A stretch of 64,000 nt of DNA from BPGX01 sp035405785 (GTDB taxonomy: Bacteria > Bacteroidota > Bacteroidia > B-17B0 > Aurantibacillaceae): contig DAONJS010000002.1 of NCBI GenBank assembly GCA_035405785.1, positions 210,368 through 274,367 of the forward strand, written 5' to 3'. Numbering within the stretch: the stretch's first letter is position 1; each line of letters opens with the position of its first letter. A model generated the notes under the pieces. That model was not told where the DNA came from. It ran no database searches and worked only from the letters and a program-made list of their open reading frames with translations. Position numbers and translations under genes: made by a program. Positions 54,184 to 61,859 of this stretch are shown piece by piece.

Positions 54184-55431
54184 TTATTTGAAAATTTTAC
54201 CGTTTATAAATATAGTTTCAATAAGTGGATGTGCAAAATGATAAGCAAATGTAGTAGGTGAAACAGATTTGTCGGTTATATAAAAATTAGCACGATTTCC
54301 ATAATCTATCCATCCAGTATCTTGAATACCCATAGCAAATGCGGCATTGATCGTTGCAGCGTTATACGCTTGTTCGGGAGTAAGACGATTCATTACACAA
54401 GCCAAACTTATCATCATTGCTATATTTCCTGATGGAGAACTACCGGGATTAAAATCTGATGCAATGGCAACAGGTAAGTTGTGTTCAATCATCTTTTTGG
54501 CAGGAGCAGGAGGAAGATTAAGAAAATACGCCGCACCGGGCAATATAACAGGAATGGTATTTGATTGAGATAATGCTTGAATATCCTCATCTGTTGCATA
54601 TTCTAAATGGTCAACTGAAATAGCATTGTATTTAATGCCAGCCATTATACCACCAGTATGAGATAATTGTTCTGCGTGAACCTTTGCTTTCAATCCAAGA
54701 TTTGTTGCGATTTCCAAAATTTTTTCAGTTTCTTGTTTTGAAAAATAATTTTCTTCACAAAACACATCAACAAAATCGGCTAATTTTTGTTCTGTAATTT
54801 GTGGTAACATTTCATTGATAATAATATCAATGTATTTTTGTTTGTTATTTGAATATTCAGGAGGCACTGCGTGAGCCCCTAAAAATGTGGCTTTGATTGG
54901 AATTTGAAAATGTTGTTTAAGTTTTTGAATCACTTTCAAAATTTTAATTTCAGATTCTAAATTCAGACCATAACCGCTTTTTATTTCAATAGCACAAGTG
55001 CCCATTTTAATCATTAACTCTATTCGTTTCTTAGCAGATTCAAATAGTTCATCTTCAGAAGTATTGCGAAGTAATTTGGCAGAGTTTATTATCCCACCGC
55101 CTTTTTGAGCAATTTCCTGATATGTCATTCCTTGTAATCGCCATTGAAATTCATTTTCACGATTCCCTGCATATACAATGTGTGTGTGTGGATCTACAAA
55201 ACAAGGAAAGATATTTTTATCTTCTACATCAATTACTTCAAGATTTTTCCAATCGCTAATTCCCGGAAAATCATTCATAGAACCAAAATCTGCAATTTTT
55301 CCGTCTTCTACGGCTAACCAAGCGTTTTCAATATATGGCACTGAATTGAGTTCATTACCTTTTAATGGCTGTTGAATGTTTTGTCTTACCTGATATAAAC
55401 GATGTATGTTTTTGATAAGTAATTTTTGCAT
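54184..55431 (-). CDS. hutI: Imidazolonepropionase
   Basis: A 415-residue amidohydrolase, third step of histidine degradation: imidazolonepropionate to N-formimino-glutamate. The metal site DPHTHIVYAGNRENEF is near residue 78; further motifs are MTYQEIAQKGGGI, SGYGLN, FLGAHAVPPEY, HAEQLSHTGG and the late SDFNPGSSPSGN. The other hut genes (hutH, hutU) are not in the window. Its promoter at 55448 precedes it; pdxJ follows. Confidence 0.95.
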   Translation of the reverse strand: MQKLLIKNIHRLYQVRQNIQQPLKGNELNSVPYIENAWLAVEDGKIADFGSMNDFPGISDWKNLEVIDVEDKNIFPCFVDPHTHIVYAGNRENEFQWRLQGMTYQEIAQKGGGIINSAKLLRNTSEDELFESAKKRIELMIKMGTCAIEIKSGYGLNLESEIKILKVIQKLKQHFQIPIKATFLGAHAVPPEYSNNKQKYIDIIINEMLPQITEQKLADFVDVFCEENYFSKQETEKILEIATNLGLKAKVHAEQLSHTGGIMAGIKYNAISVDHLEYATDEDIQALSQSNTIPVILPGAAYFLNLPPAPAKKMIEHNLPVAIASDFNPGSSPSGNIAMMISLACVMNRLTPEQAYNAATINAAFAMGIQDTGWIDYGNRANFYITDKSVSPTTFAYHFAHPLIETIFINGKIFK

Positions 55432-55447
55432 TGAAAAAAATTTAGGG

Positions 55448-55455
55448 CAAAATTA
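55448..55455 (-). promoter_or_regulatory. -7 promoter element of hutI-pdxJ
   Basis: Minus-strand TAATTTTG is an exact TAnnTTTG match, 16 bases before the ATG at 55431. Confidence 0.6.
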
Positions 55456-55519
55456 AACATTTTAGTTTTGAGTTATGAGTTGTGATTATTTTCATTAAAT
55501 TAAAAAAACTAACTAAAAA

Positions 55520-55572
55520 TGCTGACGAAACTGTATTGTAGTTTATCAGCATGCCGACCGCAAGCATCGGCA
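55520..55572. repeat. Two adjacent palindromes upstream of ribD
   Basis: Hairpin A pairs TGCTGA (55520-55525) with TCAGCA (55546-55551) and inner AAACT with AGTTT. Hairpin B pairs TGCCGA (55552-55557) with TCGGCA (55567-55572). They resemble the TGCTGAC palindromes at 11271 and 11424 and lie just before the ribD promoter. No FMN-riboswitch features are seen. Confidence 0.6.
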
Positions 55573-55589
55573 CTAAAAAATATTATCGT

Positions 55590-55597
55590 TACTTTTG
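55590..55597 (+). promoter_or_regulatory. -7 promoter element of ribD
   Basis: TACTTTTG is an exact TAnnTTTG match, ending 14 bases before the ATG at 55612, and so excludes the much longer upstream frame. Confidence 0.65.
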
Positions 55598-55611
55598 TGA
55601 AAAAAAATTTG

Positions 55612-56664
55612 ATGAACGAGAAAGAAAAATGGATGCAAAGAGCAATAGAAGTCGCTAAGTTGGGAAGTGGTTATGTGCATCCAAATCCATTGGTAGGATG
55701 TGTGATTGTAAAAGATGGGAATATTATAAGTGAAGGTTATCATCAATATTATGGAGGAGCACATGCAGAAGTTAATGCTGTGAAAAAGCTTGAAAAACAA
55801 GGATTTCAAGAATGGGATAAAGTTGAAATGTATGTAACATTAGAGCCGTGTTCTCATTTTGGGAAAACGCCGCCTTGCACAAACTTAATTTTGGAAAAAG
55901 GTATTAAAAAAGTTTTTATTGCCACTGTTGATGTTAATCCTGTTGTGGCAGGAAAAGGCATTGAAAAATTAAAACAAAATGACGTTTATGTAGAAGTTGG
56001 TATTTTAGAACAAGAAGCAAGAGAATTGAACAAGCGTTTTTTTATGTATCATTTAAATAAAAGACCATACATTATTTTGAAATGGGCAGAAAGTAAAGAT
56101 GGGTTTATTAGTAAAATAAATTTTTTAAGCCGAGAAGAAAATATCATTAGTTCTGATGAGGCATTAAAAATAGTGCATCTATGGAGAAGTGAAGAACAGA
56201 GTATTTTGGTAGGATATAATACTGTAATTGCAGATAATCCGCAATTAAATGTTCGTTTGGTAAAAGGGAAAAATCCTGTGAAAATAGTGTTGGATAAAAA
56301 TTTAAATTTGGATATTGAAAAATATCAAGTTTTCAAGGGAGATGAAAAAGTCATAGTTTTTAATTCATTGAATGATAAAGAAGAAAGAAATATCATTTTC
56401 AAAAAAATTAATTGGGAAAATAAAGTAGAAGAAATTTTGAAGAATTTATATGAGGTTCAAATAGTAAGTGTTTTAATAGAAGGCGGAAGAAAAACACTGC
56501 AAGAATTTTTAGATAAAAAGATGTTTGATGAAATTAGAATCATAAAAAGTAAAGAGAAAATTTTTAATGAAGGAATTAAAACGCCTGATTTACTTGATGA
56601 TTTGAAGTGTGTAGAAAAAATAGAGTTAGAAAAGGATATGATAGAAGTTTGGAAGAAACAATAA
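55612..56664 (+). CDS. ribD: Bifunctional riboflavin biosynthesis deaminase/reductase RibD
   Basis: A 350-residue enzyme carrying out two steps of riboflavin synthesis. Residues 1-145 are the deaminase (zinc ligands in HAEVNAVKKL and EPCSHFGKTPPCTNL). Residues about 150-350 are the NADPH-dependent reductase (PYIILKWAESKDG, SILVGYNTVIADNPQL, VSVLIEGG). The start at 55612 gives MNEKEKWMQRAIEVAKLG, the expected N-terminus. It is convergent with xseB, whose stop is 1 base away. Confidence 0.94.
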   Translation: MNEKEKWMQRAIEVAKLGSGYVHPNPLVGCVIVKDGNIISEGYHQYYGGAHAEVNAVKKLEKQGFQEWDKVEMYVTLEPCSHFGKTPPCTNLILEKGIKKVFIATVDVNPVVAGKGIEKLKQNDVYVEVGILEQEARELNKRFFMYHLNKRPYIILKWAESKDGFISKINFLSREENIISSDEALKIVHLWRSEEQSILVGYNTVIADNPQLNVRLVKGKNPVKIVLDKNLNLDIEKYQVFKGDEKVIVFNSLNDKEERNIIFKKINWENKVEEILKNLYEVQIVSVLIEGGRKTLQEFLDKKMFDEIRIIKSKEKIFNEGIKTPDLLDDLKCVEKIELEKDMIEVWKKQ

Positions 56665-56665
56665 A

Positions 56666-56893
56666 TCACCCTTCATTAGAATCTAATTTTTTCATCAATT
56701 TTTCAAGAGTGGTTTCGGAGTTTTTGAGTTTTTCTTTACAAAAAAGAATGAGCGTTGCAGCATAATCTACTTTCTTGAGTAATTCATCTAAATCTAATTC
56801 GTCATTTTCAATTTGATGTAAAATTTCTTCAATTGTATTGATGGCTTCTTTGTAGTTTAAATTTTGATTTTGAGTATCATTATTATTTTTCAT
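56666..56893 (-). CDS. xseB: Exodeoxyribonuclease VII small subunit
   Basis: A 75-residue protein with the XseB pattern: NYKEAINTIEEILHQIENDELDLDELL and the KKVDYAATLILFCKEKL helix, in which the family's LExGLAL-type face is recognisable. It binds XseA and is needed for exonuclease VII, which degrades single-stranded DNA. It follows xseA by 18 bases, in the usual order. Confidence 0.93.
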   Translation of the reverse strand: MKNNNDTQNQNLNYKEAINTIEEILHQIENDELDLDELLKKVDYAATLILFCKEKLKNSETTLEKLMKKLDSNEG

Positions 56894-56911
56894 AAGAATA
56901 TGTGTTTAAGA

Positions 56912-58390
56912 TTATTGATTATTTGTGTTTTGTTTAGCGATATTTTTAATTTCTAAAATTGCTTCTGATGAATGAAATTTTATTTTGATTGAATCGTTTT
57001 CATTCAGCATTTGTGCATTAGAAATAGTTTTATTATTTTTATCAAACACTATGGTGTATCCTCTTTTTAGGATATTATTTGGATGCAAGATGTTTAGATT
57101 TTTTTCAAGAGATTGAATGTGCTTGTTTTGGTTATTTAAATAATTTTGAAATGATTGAATAATTTGTGATTGGAGGTAGTTTAATTTTTGAAGTTGAGAA
57201 GATGTTATATTTTTAAATAAATGAATAAGGTCTTGCTGATATAAATCTAATTTGTTTTTTCTTTTAGAAGTTAAGGATTTTGAAGAGATATACAGTTGGT
57301 TTGCAAGTTGTATAAGATGTTTTTCTTTTTTGTTGATTATGTTTTTTGATAAATTTTTTAAGTTTTGTTCAAATTCATAAAGGGCAGTAAGATTTTCGTG
57401 TAAGATGTTTTGAGAAATATAAACAAGTTGTTGATTTAATTCTGATAGTATATGATTTTGTTGAGAAATATAATGTTTGATGTATTGAATGAAAGCATTT
57501 TGAGCATTGATAAGTCGTTGTTCAAATTTTTCAAATTGTTGAATGATAATCATTGCAGTATCAGTAGGAGTTATTCCATTTTGATGTGCTACCATTTCTG
57601 CAATGGTAAAATTAGTAGAATGTCCTATACCCGTAATTACAGGAATTGGAAAGGTAGCAATGGTTTTACAAAGTTCGTAATCATTGTAACAAGAAAGCCC
57701 TACTTCACCGCCACCACCACGAATAATCAACACTGCATCGTATAAATGATATTTCTTTTTTATGTTATTTAGATGTTCAGTAATTTGAAAAGCGGCTTCT
57801 TCTCCTTGTAATAATGAAGGATATAAATCATATAAAATTTGAAATCTATCGCTGTATTTTTGAAATGTTGTAATTAAATCATTAAATCCCTTACTTGTTT
57901 CAACAGAAATAATGGCTAATTTTTGAGGGACAAGTGATAGTTCCAGTTTTTTATTATTGTCAAAAATGCCTTCTTGTTTAAGTTTTTCAATAGTTTGTTT
58001 TTTCTGTTTTTCAAGTTCGCCTAATGAATAATTTGGGTCTATATCTTTAATTTGTAAACTCAAACCATAACGAGGATCAAATTTTACAGTTGCATATAAT
58101 AAAGCATTGATATTTTCTTTAAGAGGTTCGCCTAATGTATTGATGAAATTTTCGTTTATTCTAATCAAGTCGGATTTCCATATAATTCCACGCATTTGAC
58201 AAACTATCTGATTGTCTTGTTTTTCAAGCAATTCAGGATAAGCATGTCCGCTGTATTTGTAGATATTGAGTTTATGAATTTCTGCTTTTACCCAAAAATA
58301 TTTTCCAAAAAATGTTGTATCAATAACATTTTGAATCAAAACATTTAATTGGTGTAGTGTTAATATATTTTCTTCTGCAATGTATTGCAT
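56912..58390 (-). CDS. xseA: Exodeoxyribonuclease VII large subunit
   Basis: A 492-residue nuclease subunit. The N-terminal OB fold has LTLHQLNVLIQNVI and FWVKAEIHKLN. The catalytic core has LAIISVETSKGFNDLI, RGGGGEVGLSCYND, PVITGIGHSTNFTIAE and NGITPTDTA. A long coiled coil (about 300-420) and the C-terminal LKRGYTIVFDKNNKTIS segment follow. With XseB it digests single-stranded DNA. It overlaps the NlpC/P60 gene stop by 1 base (TAATG), so it is co-transcribed with that peptidase. Confidence 0.95.
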   Translation of the reverse strand: MQYIAEENILTLHQLNVLIQNVIDTTFFGKYFWVKAEIHKLNIYKYSGHAYPELLEKQDNQIVCQMRGIIWKSDLIRINENFINTLGEPLKENINALLYATVKFDPRYGLSLQIKDIDPNYSLGELEKQKKQTIEKLKQEGIFDNNKKLELSLVPQKLAIISVETSKGFNDLITTFQKYSDRFQILYDLYPSLLQGEEAAFQITEHLNNIKKKYHLYDAVLIIRGGGGEVGLSCYNDYELCKTIATFPIPVITGIGHSTNFTIAEMVAHQNGITPTDTAMIIIQQFEKFEQRLINAQNAFIQYIKHYISQQNHILSELNQQLVYISQNILHENLTALYEFEQNLKNLSKNIINKKEKHLIQLANQLYISSKSLTSKRKNKLDLYQQDLIHLFKNITSSQLQKLNYLQSQIIQSFQNYLNNQNKHIQSLEKNLNILHPNNILKRGYTIVFDKNNKTISNAQMLNENDSIKIKFHSSEAILEIKNIAKQNTNNQ

Positions 58391-59178
58391 TATTTTAGCC
58401 GTTTAATTACTCTTAAATGATGAGAATGTGTTTTTAATTCGGGAGCAAAAATTCCGTAATGGTCAATTTTATCAATTCTAACTTTTCCTGAAGCGTGTAT
58501 AATTAATTCTTGATTGAGCATAATACCTGTGTGCGTTATTTCACCTAATTCATTATGAAAAAAAGCAAGATCTCCTGGTTGCACTTCATCTAAAAATGTA
58601 ATGGGAGTTCCTTGTTTTGCCTGATCTTTGGCATCACGAGGTAATTGATAACCTGCTAATGAACAACATATTTGCACAAGTCCGGAACAATCTATTCCTA
58701 ATAGAGTTTTACCGCCCCATAAATAAGGAGCATTAAGAAACATGGTAGCCCATTCTACTGCTGCCTGTCCGTTGTATTGATTATTAGACGGACTATATGG
58801 CACAGTTTTGCAAAAAGTTTCGTAGATATTGCTTTCAATTTTGAATTGATTATTAGAATAATGTGGTAAATGAGCACCTAATGGCAAAACAAAATGATTT
58901 TTTCCAGATTGAGCAATTTGCAATAGTTCTGCACAGAGATGAATATCTGAATTTTTTATATCCTGATAGTTGGATTCAGAAAGAGAATGATGTTGTTTTT
59001 TATTTATCCAGCATTCGTAATTGTCGGCGTCAATTTTTATTTTAATCCAGTCATTTTGTTCTTCAATGATTTGATAAGTTTGTCCAAAGAGCAATTGAGT
59101 AGTCATTTCGCTTTTGCTTGATGGCTCTGCTCTGCAAGGTATTACTGATAATTTATTGATTCCATAAGGTGAATCCAT
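58390..59178 (-). CDS. NlpC/P60 (C40) peptidase, muropeptide endopeptidase-like
   Basis: A 262-residue protein with an N-terminal SH3-like domain (about 5-65; VIPCRAEPSSKSEMTTQLLFG) and a C-terminal C40 domain with catalytic cysteine in LLGIDCSGL and histidines in ITHTGIM and LIIHASG. No signal peptide is present, as in the cytoplasmic dipeptidyl-peptidase VI/YkfC-type enzymes that cut gamma-D-glutamyl-diamino-acid bonds in recycled wall peptides. Substrate assignment is inference. The start is at the first ATG; it is 47 bases downstream of an outer-membrane protein gene and 1 base overlaps xseA. Confidence 0.9.
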   Translation of the reverse strand: MDSPYGINKLSVIPCRAEPSSKSEMTTQLLFGQTYQIIEEQNDWIKIKIDADNYECWINKKQHHSLSESNYQDIKNSDIHLCAELLQIAQSGKNHFVLPLGAHLPHYSNNQFKIESNIYETFCKTVPYSPSNNQYNGQAAVEWATMFLNAPYLWGGKTLLGIDCSGLVQICCSLAGYQLPRDAKDQAKQGTPITFLDEVQPGDLAFFHNELGEITHTGIMLNQELIIHASGKVRIDKIDHYGIFAPELKTHSHHLRVIKRLK

Positions 59179-59225
59179 AAGTTTATTTTTGGCAAATATC
59201 TGTATTTTTTGTCAATAAAGTTTTT

Positions 59226-59912
59226 CTAAAACCAGTGATATCTGTCGTGAAGAACATCAAAGAGTTTTCTTCTTTTTCTTTTTTTGAGATGATTTTTCTT
59301 TTTAAAAGATTCATCTTTATGCCAGTGCATTTGAAAATAAAAAATTCTTAACCCTGCAGAAAAGCCGACATTTCTTAATCCTACAGGTGTATTGTCAGTA
59401 ATTTTTGTTATTCGCATATTATAATCAACAAATATACTAAAAAACTTGATATGCACTTCTGCACCTAAACCTGCATTTCCGCCAATTTGTGCAAAAGTTT
59501 TATTTTGATTGATTGTAGAAAAATTTTTGTCAATAACCTGAAAAGCAGAAAATATAGAGTATGATAATCCAATGGCAGGATAGATGAAAAAAGTTCCATC
59601 CTGATTGCTGATAATATGGTGATAATTAAAATTAAAGTTTTGCAAATGCACATTTTTCCAATAAGGTAGAATATCTAATTTATCAAATGTGCAGTATTTA
59701 AATTCTATACGGGTGAGATTATGAAAAAGATAGTTGACATTAAAATCCCATCCTGTAATATATTCTAAATCATTATTATTTTGTTGTAATGAAAGAGTAT
59801 TGATAATTTTTCCAGCACCAATTTGAAATGAGCGTATAACTTGAATAGAATCAAGTGTTTGTGCGATAAAATTTTGAATCAGAAAAAATAATAAGCAAAT
59901 GTATTTCAGCAT
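59226..59912 (-). CDS. Uncharacterised outer-membrane protein with basic C-terminus
   Basis: I start at the ATG at 59912 because an exact -7 box at 59925-59932 lies only 3 bases from the ATG at 59921. The 228-residue protein has a signal peptide (ICLLFFLIQNFIAQ), beta strands typical of a small barrel (LEYITGWDFNVNYLF, VGFSAGLRIFYFQM), and an odd lysine/arginine-rich tail (KKKNHLKKRKRRK) before its last residues. No family is recognised. The tail is unusual for an outer-membrane barrel, which normally ends at a strand. Confidence 0.65.
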   Translation of the reverse strand: MLKYICLLFFLIQNFIAQTLDSIQVIRSFQIGAGKIINTLSLQQNNNDLEYITGWDFNVNYLFHNLTRIEFKYCTFDKLDILPYWKNVHLQNFNFNYHHIISNQDGTFFIYPAIGLSYSIFSAFQVIDKNFSTINQNKTFAQIGGNAGLGAEVHIKFFSIFVDYNMRITKITDNTPVGLRNVGFSAGLRIFYFQMHWHKDESFKKKNHLKKRKRRKLFDVLHDRYHWF

Positions 59913-59924
59913 AAAAATCATTTA

Positions 59925-59932
59925 CAAAAATA
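59925..59932 (-). promoter_or_regulatory. -7 promoter element upstream of the outer-membrane gene
   Basis: Minus-strand TATTTTTG is an exact TAnnTTTG match, 12 bases before the ATG at 59912. It probably also serves the NlpC/P60-xseA-xseB genes downstream. Confidence 0.55.
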
Positions 59933-60018
59933 GATAAAATTAAAGGTAATTAAAAAAGTTGATTTAAATCATTTTTTTAGAAAATGATAGTCAGGAATTT
60001 TGCAAAAAAATTACAACT

Positions 60019-60285
60019 ATGCTACAAAAATTAGATGAATTTGCTGAAAAAGGTTATTATGGAATGATGAGTATCTCAATTTTAGCAGGTAGTGTAATGG
60101 GTGGCATTATGGCAATGTTTGCTTTGGAAAAAGGTAGTTTGTTTTTAATGGCCATTGGATTAGCATTTACGATGGCAAATTTGGTATTGAGTATTGCCCA
60201 AGCCCCTGCTAAATGGTTAGTTAGAGGATTATTGCTTTCTATTTTAGTGAATGTTTTAATTATAATAATTACATTAACGATGTAG
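60019..60285 (+). CDS. Small integral membrane protein, unknown
   Basis: An 88-residue protein with three predicted membrane helices (about residues 16-36, 39-62, 66-87) and a short charged N-terminus. I do not recognise a family. GAATTTTG at 59996-60003 is a near-consensus -7 box 15 bases before the start. It is convergent with bshB1, with 8 bases between the stops. Confidence 0.65.
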   Translation: MLQKLDEFAEKGYYGMMSISILAGSVMGGIMAMFALEKGSLFLMAIGLAFTMANLVLSIAQAPAKWLVRGLLLSILVNVLIIIITLTM

Positions 60286-60293
60286 CACTTTCC

Positions 60294-61010
60294 TTAAAGT
60301 AAATCAACAATATCATTTACACCAATATATCTGTTTGCAATAAAACCTTCTGCAAATTCAGCATTGATGTATCTTCCTAAAATTCGGGCTTTTGATTCAA
60401 TTACATCAAAAAAATCTTTTTTGCTTATTGGAGTTTCAGGTTCATTAGAATTTGGATTGTAGAATTGAGAAGAATAGCATTTTAAAATTTCAATTTTCTT
60501 TTGAAAGTAAGGTGAAATATCTACTACAAAAGTTGGTTCAAGAAAATAATCTTGTATGTAATGATAAACTGCTTTTGGACGCCATGCTTGTTGTGCTTGT
60601 CCATCAAGAGTAGTTTCTATTTTAATTAGTCCACTTAAGAATGCGGCTTCTTTTACAAGTTGGGCAGCTCTGCCGTGGTCATTATGTCTGTCAGTAGGTG
60701 CATTAGCAAGAATAATGTCTGGTTGATATTGTCTAATTTTTTGAATGATTTTTAATTGATGCTCTTCATCATTTTTGAAAAAGCCATCTCGCATATTCAG
60801 GTTTTCTCTTATAGAAATGCCCATTAACTTATTTGCTTTACTGGCTTCTTGAAGACGAAGTTCTTTATTACCACGAGTTCCCAATTCACCGCCTGTTAAA
60901 TCAATAATTCCAACAGAATAGCCCAAATCAATATGCTTTAAAATTATCCCTGCACAAGAAATTTCCACATCATCAGGATGTGCCCCAAAAGCGAGAATAT
61001 TAAGTTTCAT
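60294..61010 (-). CDS. bshB1: Bacillithiol biosynthesis deacetylase BshB1
   Basis: A 238-residue LmbE/PIG-L-family zinc deacetylase. The metal-binding AHPDD is at residues 10-14; LTGGELGTRG, RDGFF and the third ligand histidine in HNDHGRAAQLVKEA follow. BshB1 removes the acetyl group from GlcNAc-malate, the second step of bacillithiol synthesis; WRPKAVYHYIQDYFLEPTFVVDI is characteristic of the BshB1 branch. It follows the glutathione-peroxidase-like gene by 3 bases. Confidence 0.92.
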   Translation of the reverse strand: MKLNILAFGAHPDDVEISCAGIILKHIDLGYSVGIIDLTGGELGTRGNKELRLQEASKANKLMGISIRENLNMRDGFFKNDEEHQLKIIQKIRQYQPDIILANAPTDRHNDHGRAAQLVKEAAFLSGLIKIETTLDGQAQQAWRPKAVYHYIQDYFLEPTFVVDISPYFQKKIEILKCYSSQFYNPNSNEPETPISKKDFFDVIESKARILGRYINAEFAEGFIANRYIGVNDIVDLL

Positions 61011-61013
61011 ATT

Positions 61014-61565
61014 TTACTTTTTTCCTTCAATCCAATTTGTGATTTTTGGAGAAAGTGGATTTACTGTTGAATTGAAGTAATCAACAAGATAACCATTTTC
61101 ATCAATAAGATATTTTTGGAAATTCCACATTACAGTTGAACTTTTTACACCATTCTTTTCTTTTTGAGTAAGCCATTGATAAATGGGATGAATACTATCA
61201 CCTTTGATTTTTATTTTTTCCATTACCAAAAAAGAAACACCATAATTTTTTTGACAAAAAGATTTTATTTGTTCTGAATTTCCTGGTTCTTGATTACCAA
61301 AGTCATTACAAGGAAATGCGATGATGAGAAAATTTTTATCTTTATATTTTTGATATAATGCTTCTAAGTCCTTGTATTGAGGCGTAAATCCACATTCAGA
61401 AGCAGTATTAACGATTAGTAGTTTTTTTCCTTTAAACTTAGAAAAATCTACAATGTTCCCATCAATGTCTTTTGCTTTGAACTGATGAATGGAAGTTTTT
61501 TGAGGTGGGTTATTTTGAAAAATTTTTCCGAAGAATGGAATGGTAAGTAAGAGTATGTATTTCAT
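61014..61565 (-). CDS. Glutathione peroxidase-family thiol peroxidase
   Basis: A 183-residue protein with a hydrophobic N-terminus (ILLLTIPFFGKIF), so membrane-attached or periplasmic. The peroxidatic cysteine is in NTASECGFTPQY, the tetrad glutamine in FPCNDFGNQEPG, and the tryptophan/asparagine in VMWNFQKYL; it uses cysteine, not selenocysteine. Bacterial members usually take electrons from thioredoxin. Co-transcription with bshB1 hints at bacillithiol as reductant, but that is inference. Confidence 0.9.
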   Translation of the reverse strand: MKYILLLTIPFFGKIFQNNPPQKTSIHQFKAKDIDGNIVDFSKFKGKKLLIVNTASECGFTPQYKDLEALYQKYKDKNFLIIAFPCNDFGNQEPGNSEQIKSFCQKNYGVSFLVMEKIKIKGDSIHPIYQWLTQKEKNGVKSSTVMWNFQKYLIDENGYLVDYFNSTVNPLSPKITNWIEGKK

Positions 61566-61599
61566 GATTATAATTTTAATTAGATTTGAAATTTTTTTG

Positions 61600-61607
61600 C
61601 AAATGTA
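61600..61607 (-). promoter_or_regulatory. -7 promoter element of the peroxidase-bshB1 operon
   Basis: Minus-strand TACATTTG is an exact TAnnTTTG match, 34 bases before the ATG at 61565. Confidence 0.6.
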
Positions 61608-61636
61608 GTGAAATTTTTCTATTCAAAACAATATTA

Positions 61637-61805
61637 AATAATATCGGATAAATTATATTTTTTAATGAAACGATATTATTAGATAAAAATAAGTAAAAAT
61701 ATAAAAATTAATACTACTTCTTAAATATGCTTATTTTATTTGTATTTAAATGATTTTAATGTAAATATTTATTATTATAGAATAAAAATTTTAATATCGG
61801 ATAAA
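61637..61805. promoter_or_regulatory. Operator-like repeats between the peroxidase and Fic promoters
   Basis: TAATATCGGATAAA occurs twice in direct orientation (61639-61652, 61792-61805). AATAATATCG (61637-61646) is also matched by a perfect inverted copy, CGATATTATT (61671-61680). The right-hand copy ends 5 bases before the -33 TTTG of the Fic promoter; the left-hand copies lie upstream of the peroxidase promoter. The neighbouring Fic protein has a C-terminal helix-turn-helix and could bind here; that is untested. Confidence 0.5.
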
Positions 61806-61810
61806 AATTA

Positions 61811-61842
61811 TTTGAATGATAACGATAATATAATTAAATTTG
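61811..61842 (+). promoter_or_regulatory. Promoter of the Fic gene
   Basis: TTTG (61811-61814), 20 bases, then TAAATTTG (61835-61842), an exact -7 box. It lies 11 bases before the ATG at 61854 and 17 before the ATG at 61860; the latter spacing fits the other genes better. Confidence 0.6.
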
Positions 61843-61859
61843 AGACAAAAATTATGAGT

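Noticed and set aside
54184..55431. A complete histidine-utilisation operon
   Set aside because: Only hutI is present and its partner is pdxJ; the formimidoylglutamase-like gene is 7 kb away in another operon and lacks metal ligands.
55432..55611. FMN riboswitch upstream of ribD
   Set aside because: Only two short palindromes are present and the promoter box lies downstream of them, so they are not in the ribD transcript; no conserved RFN core is seen.
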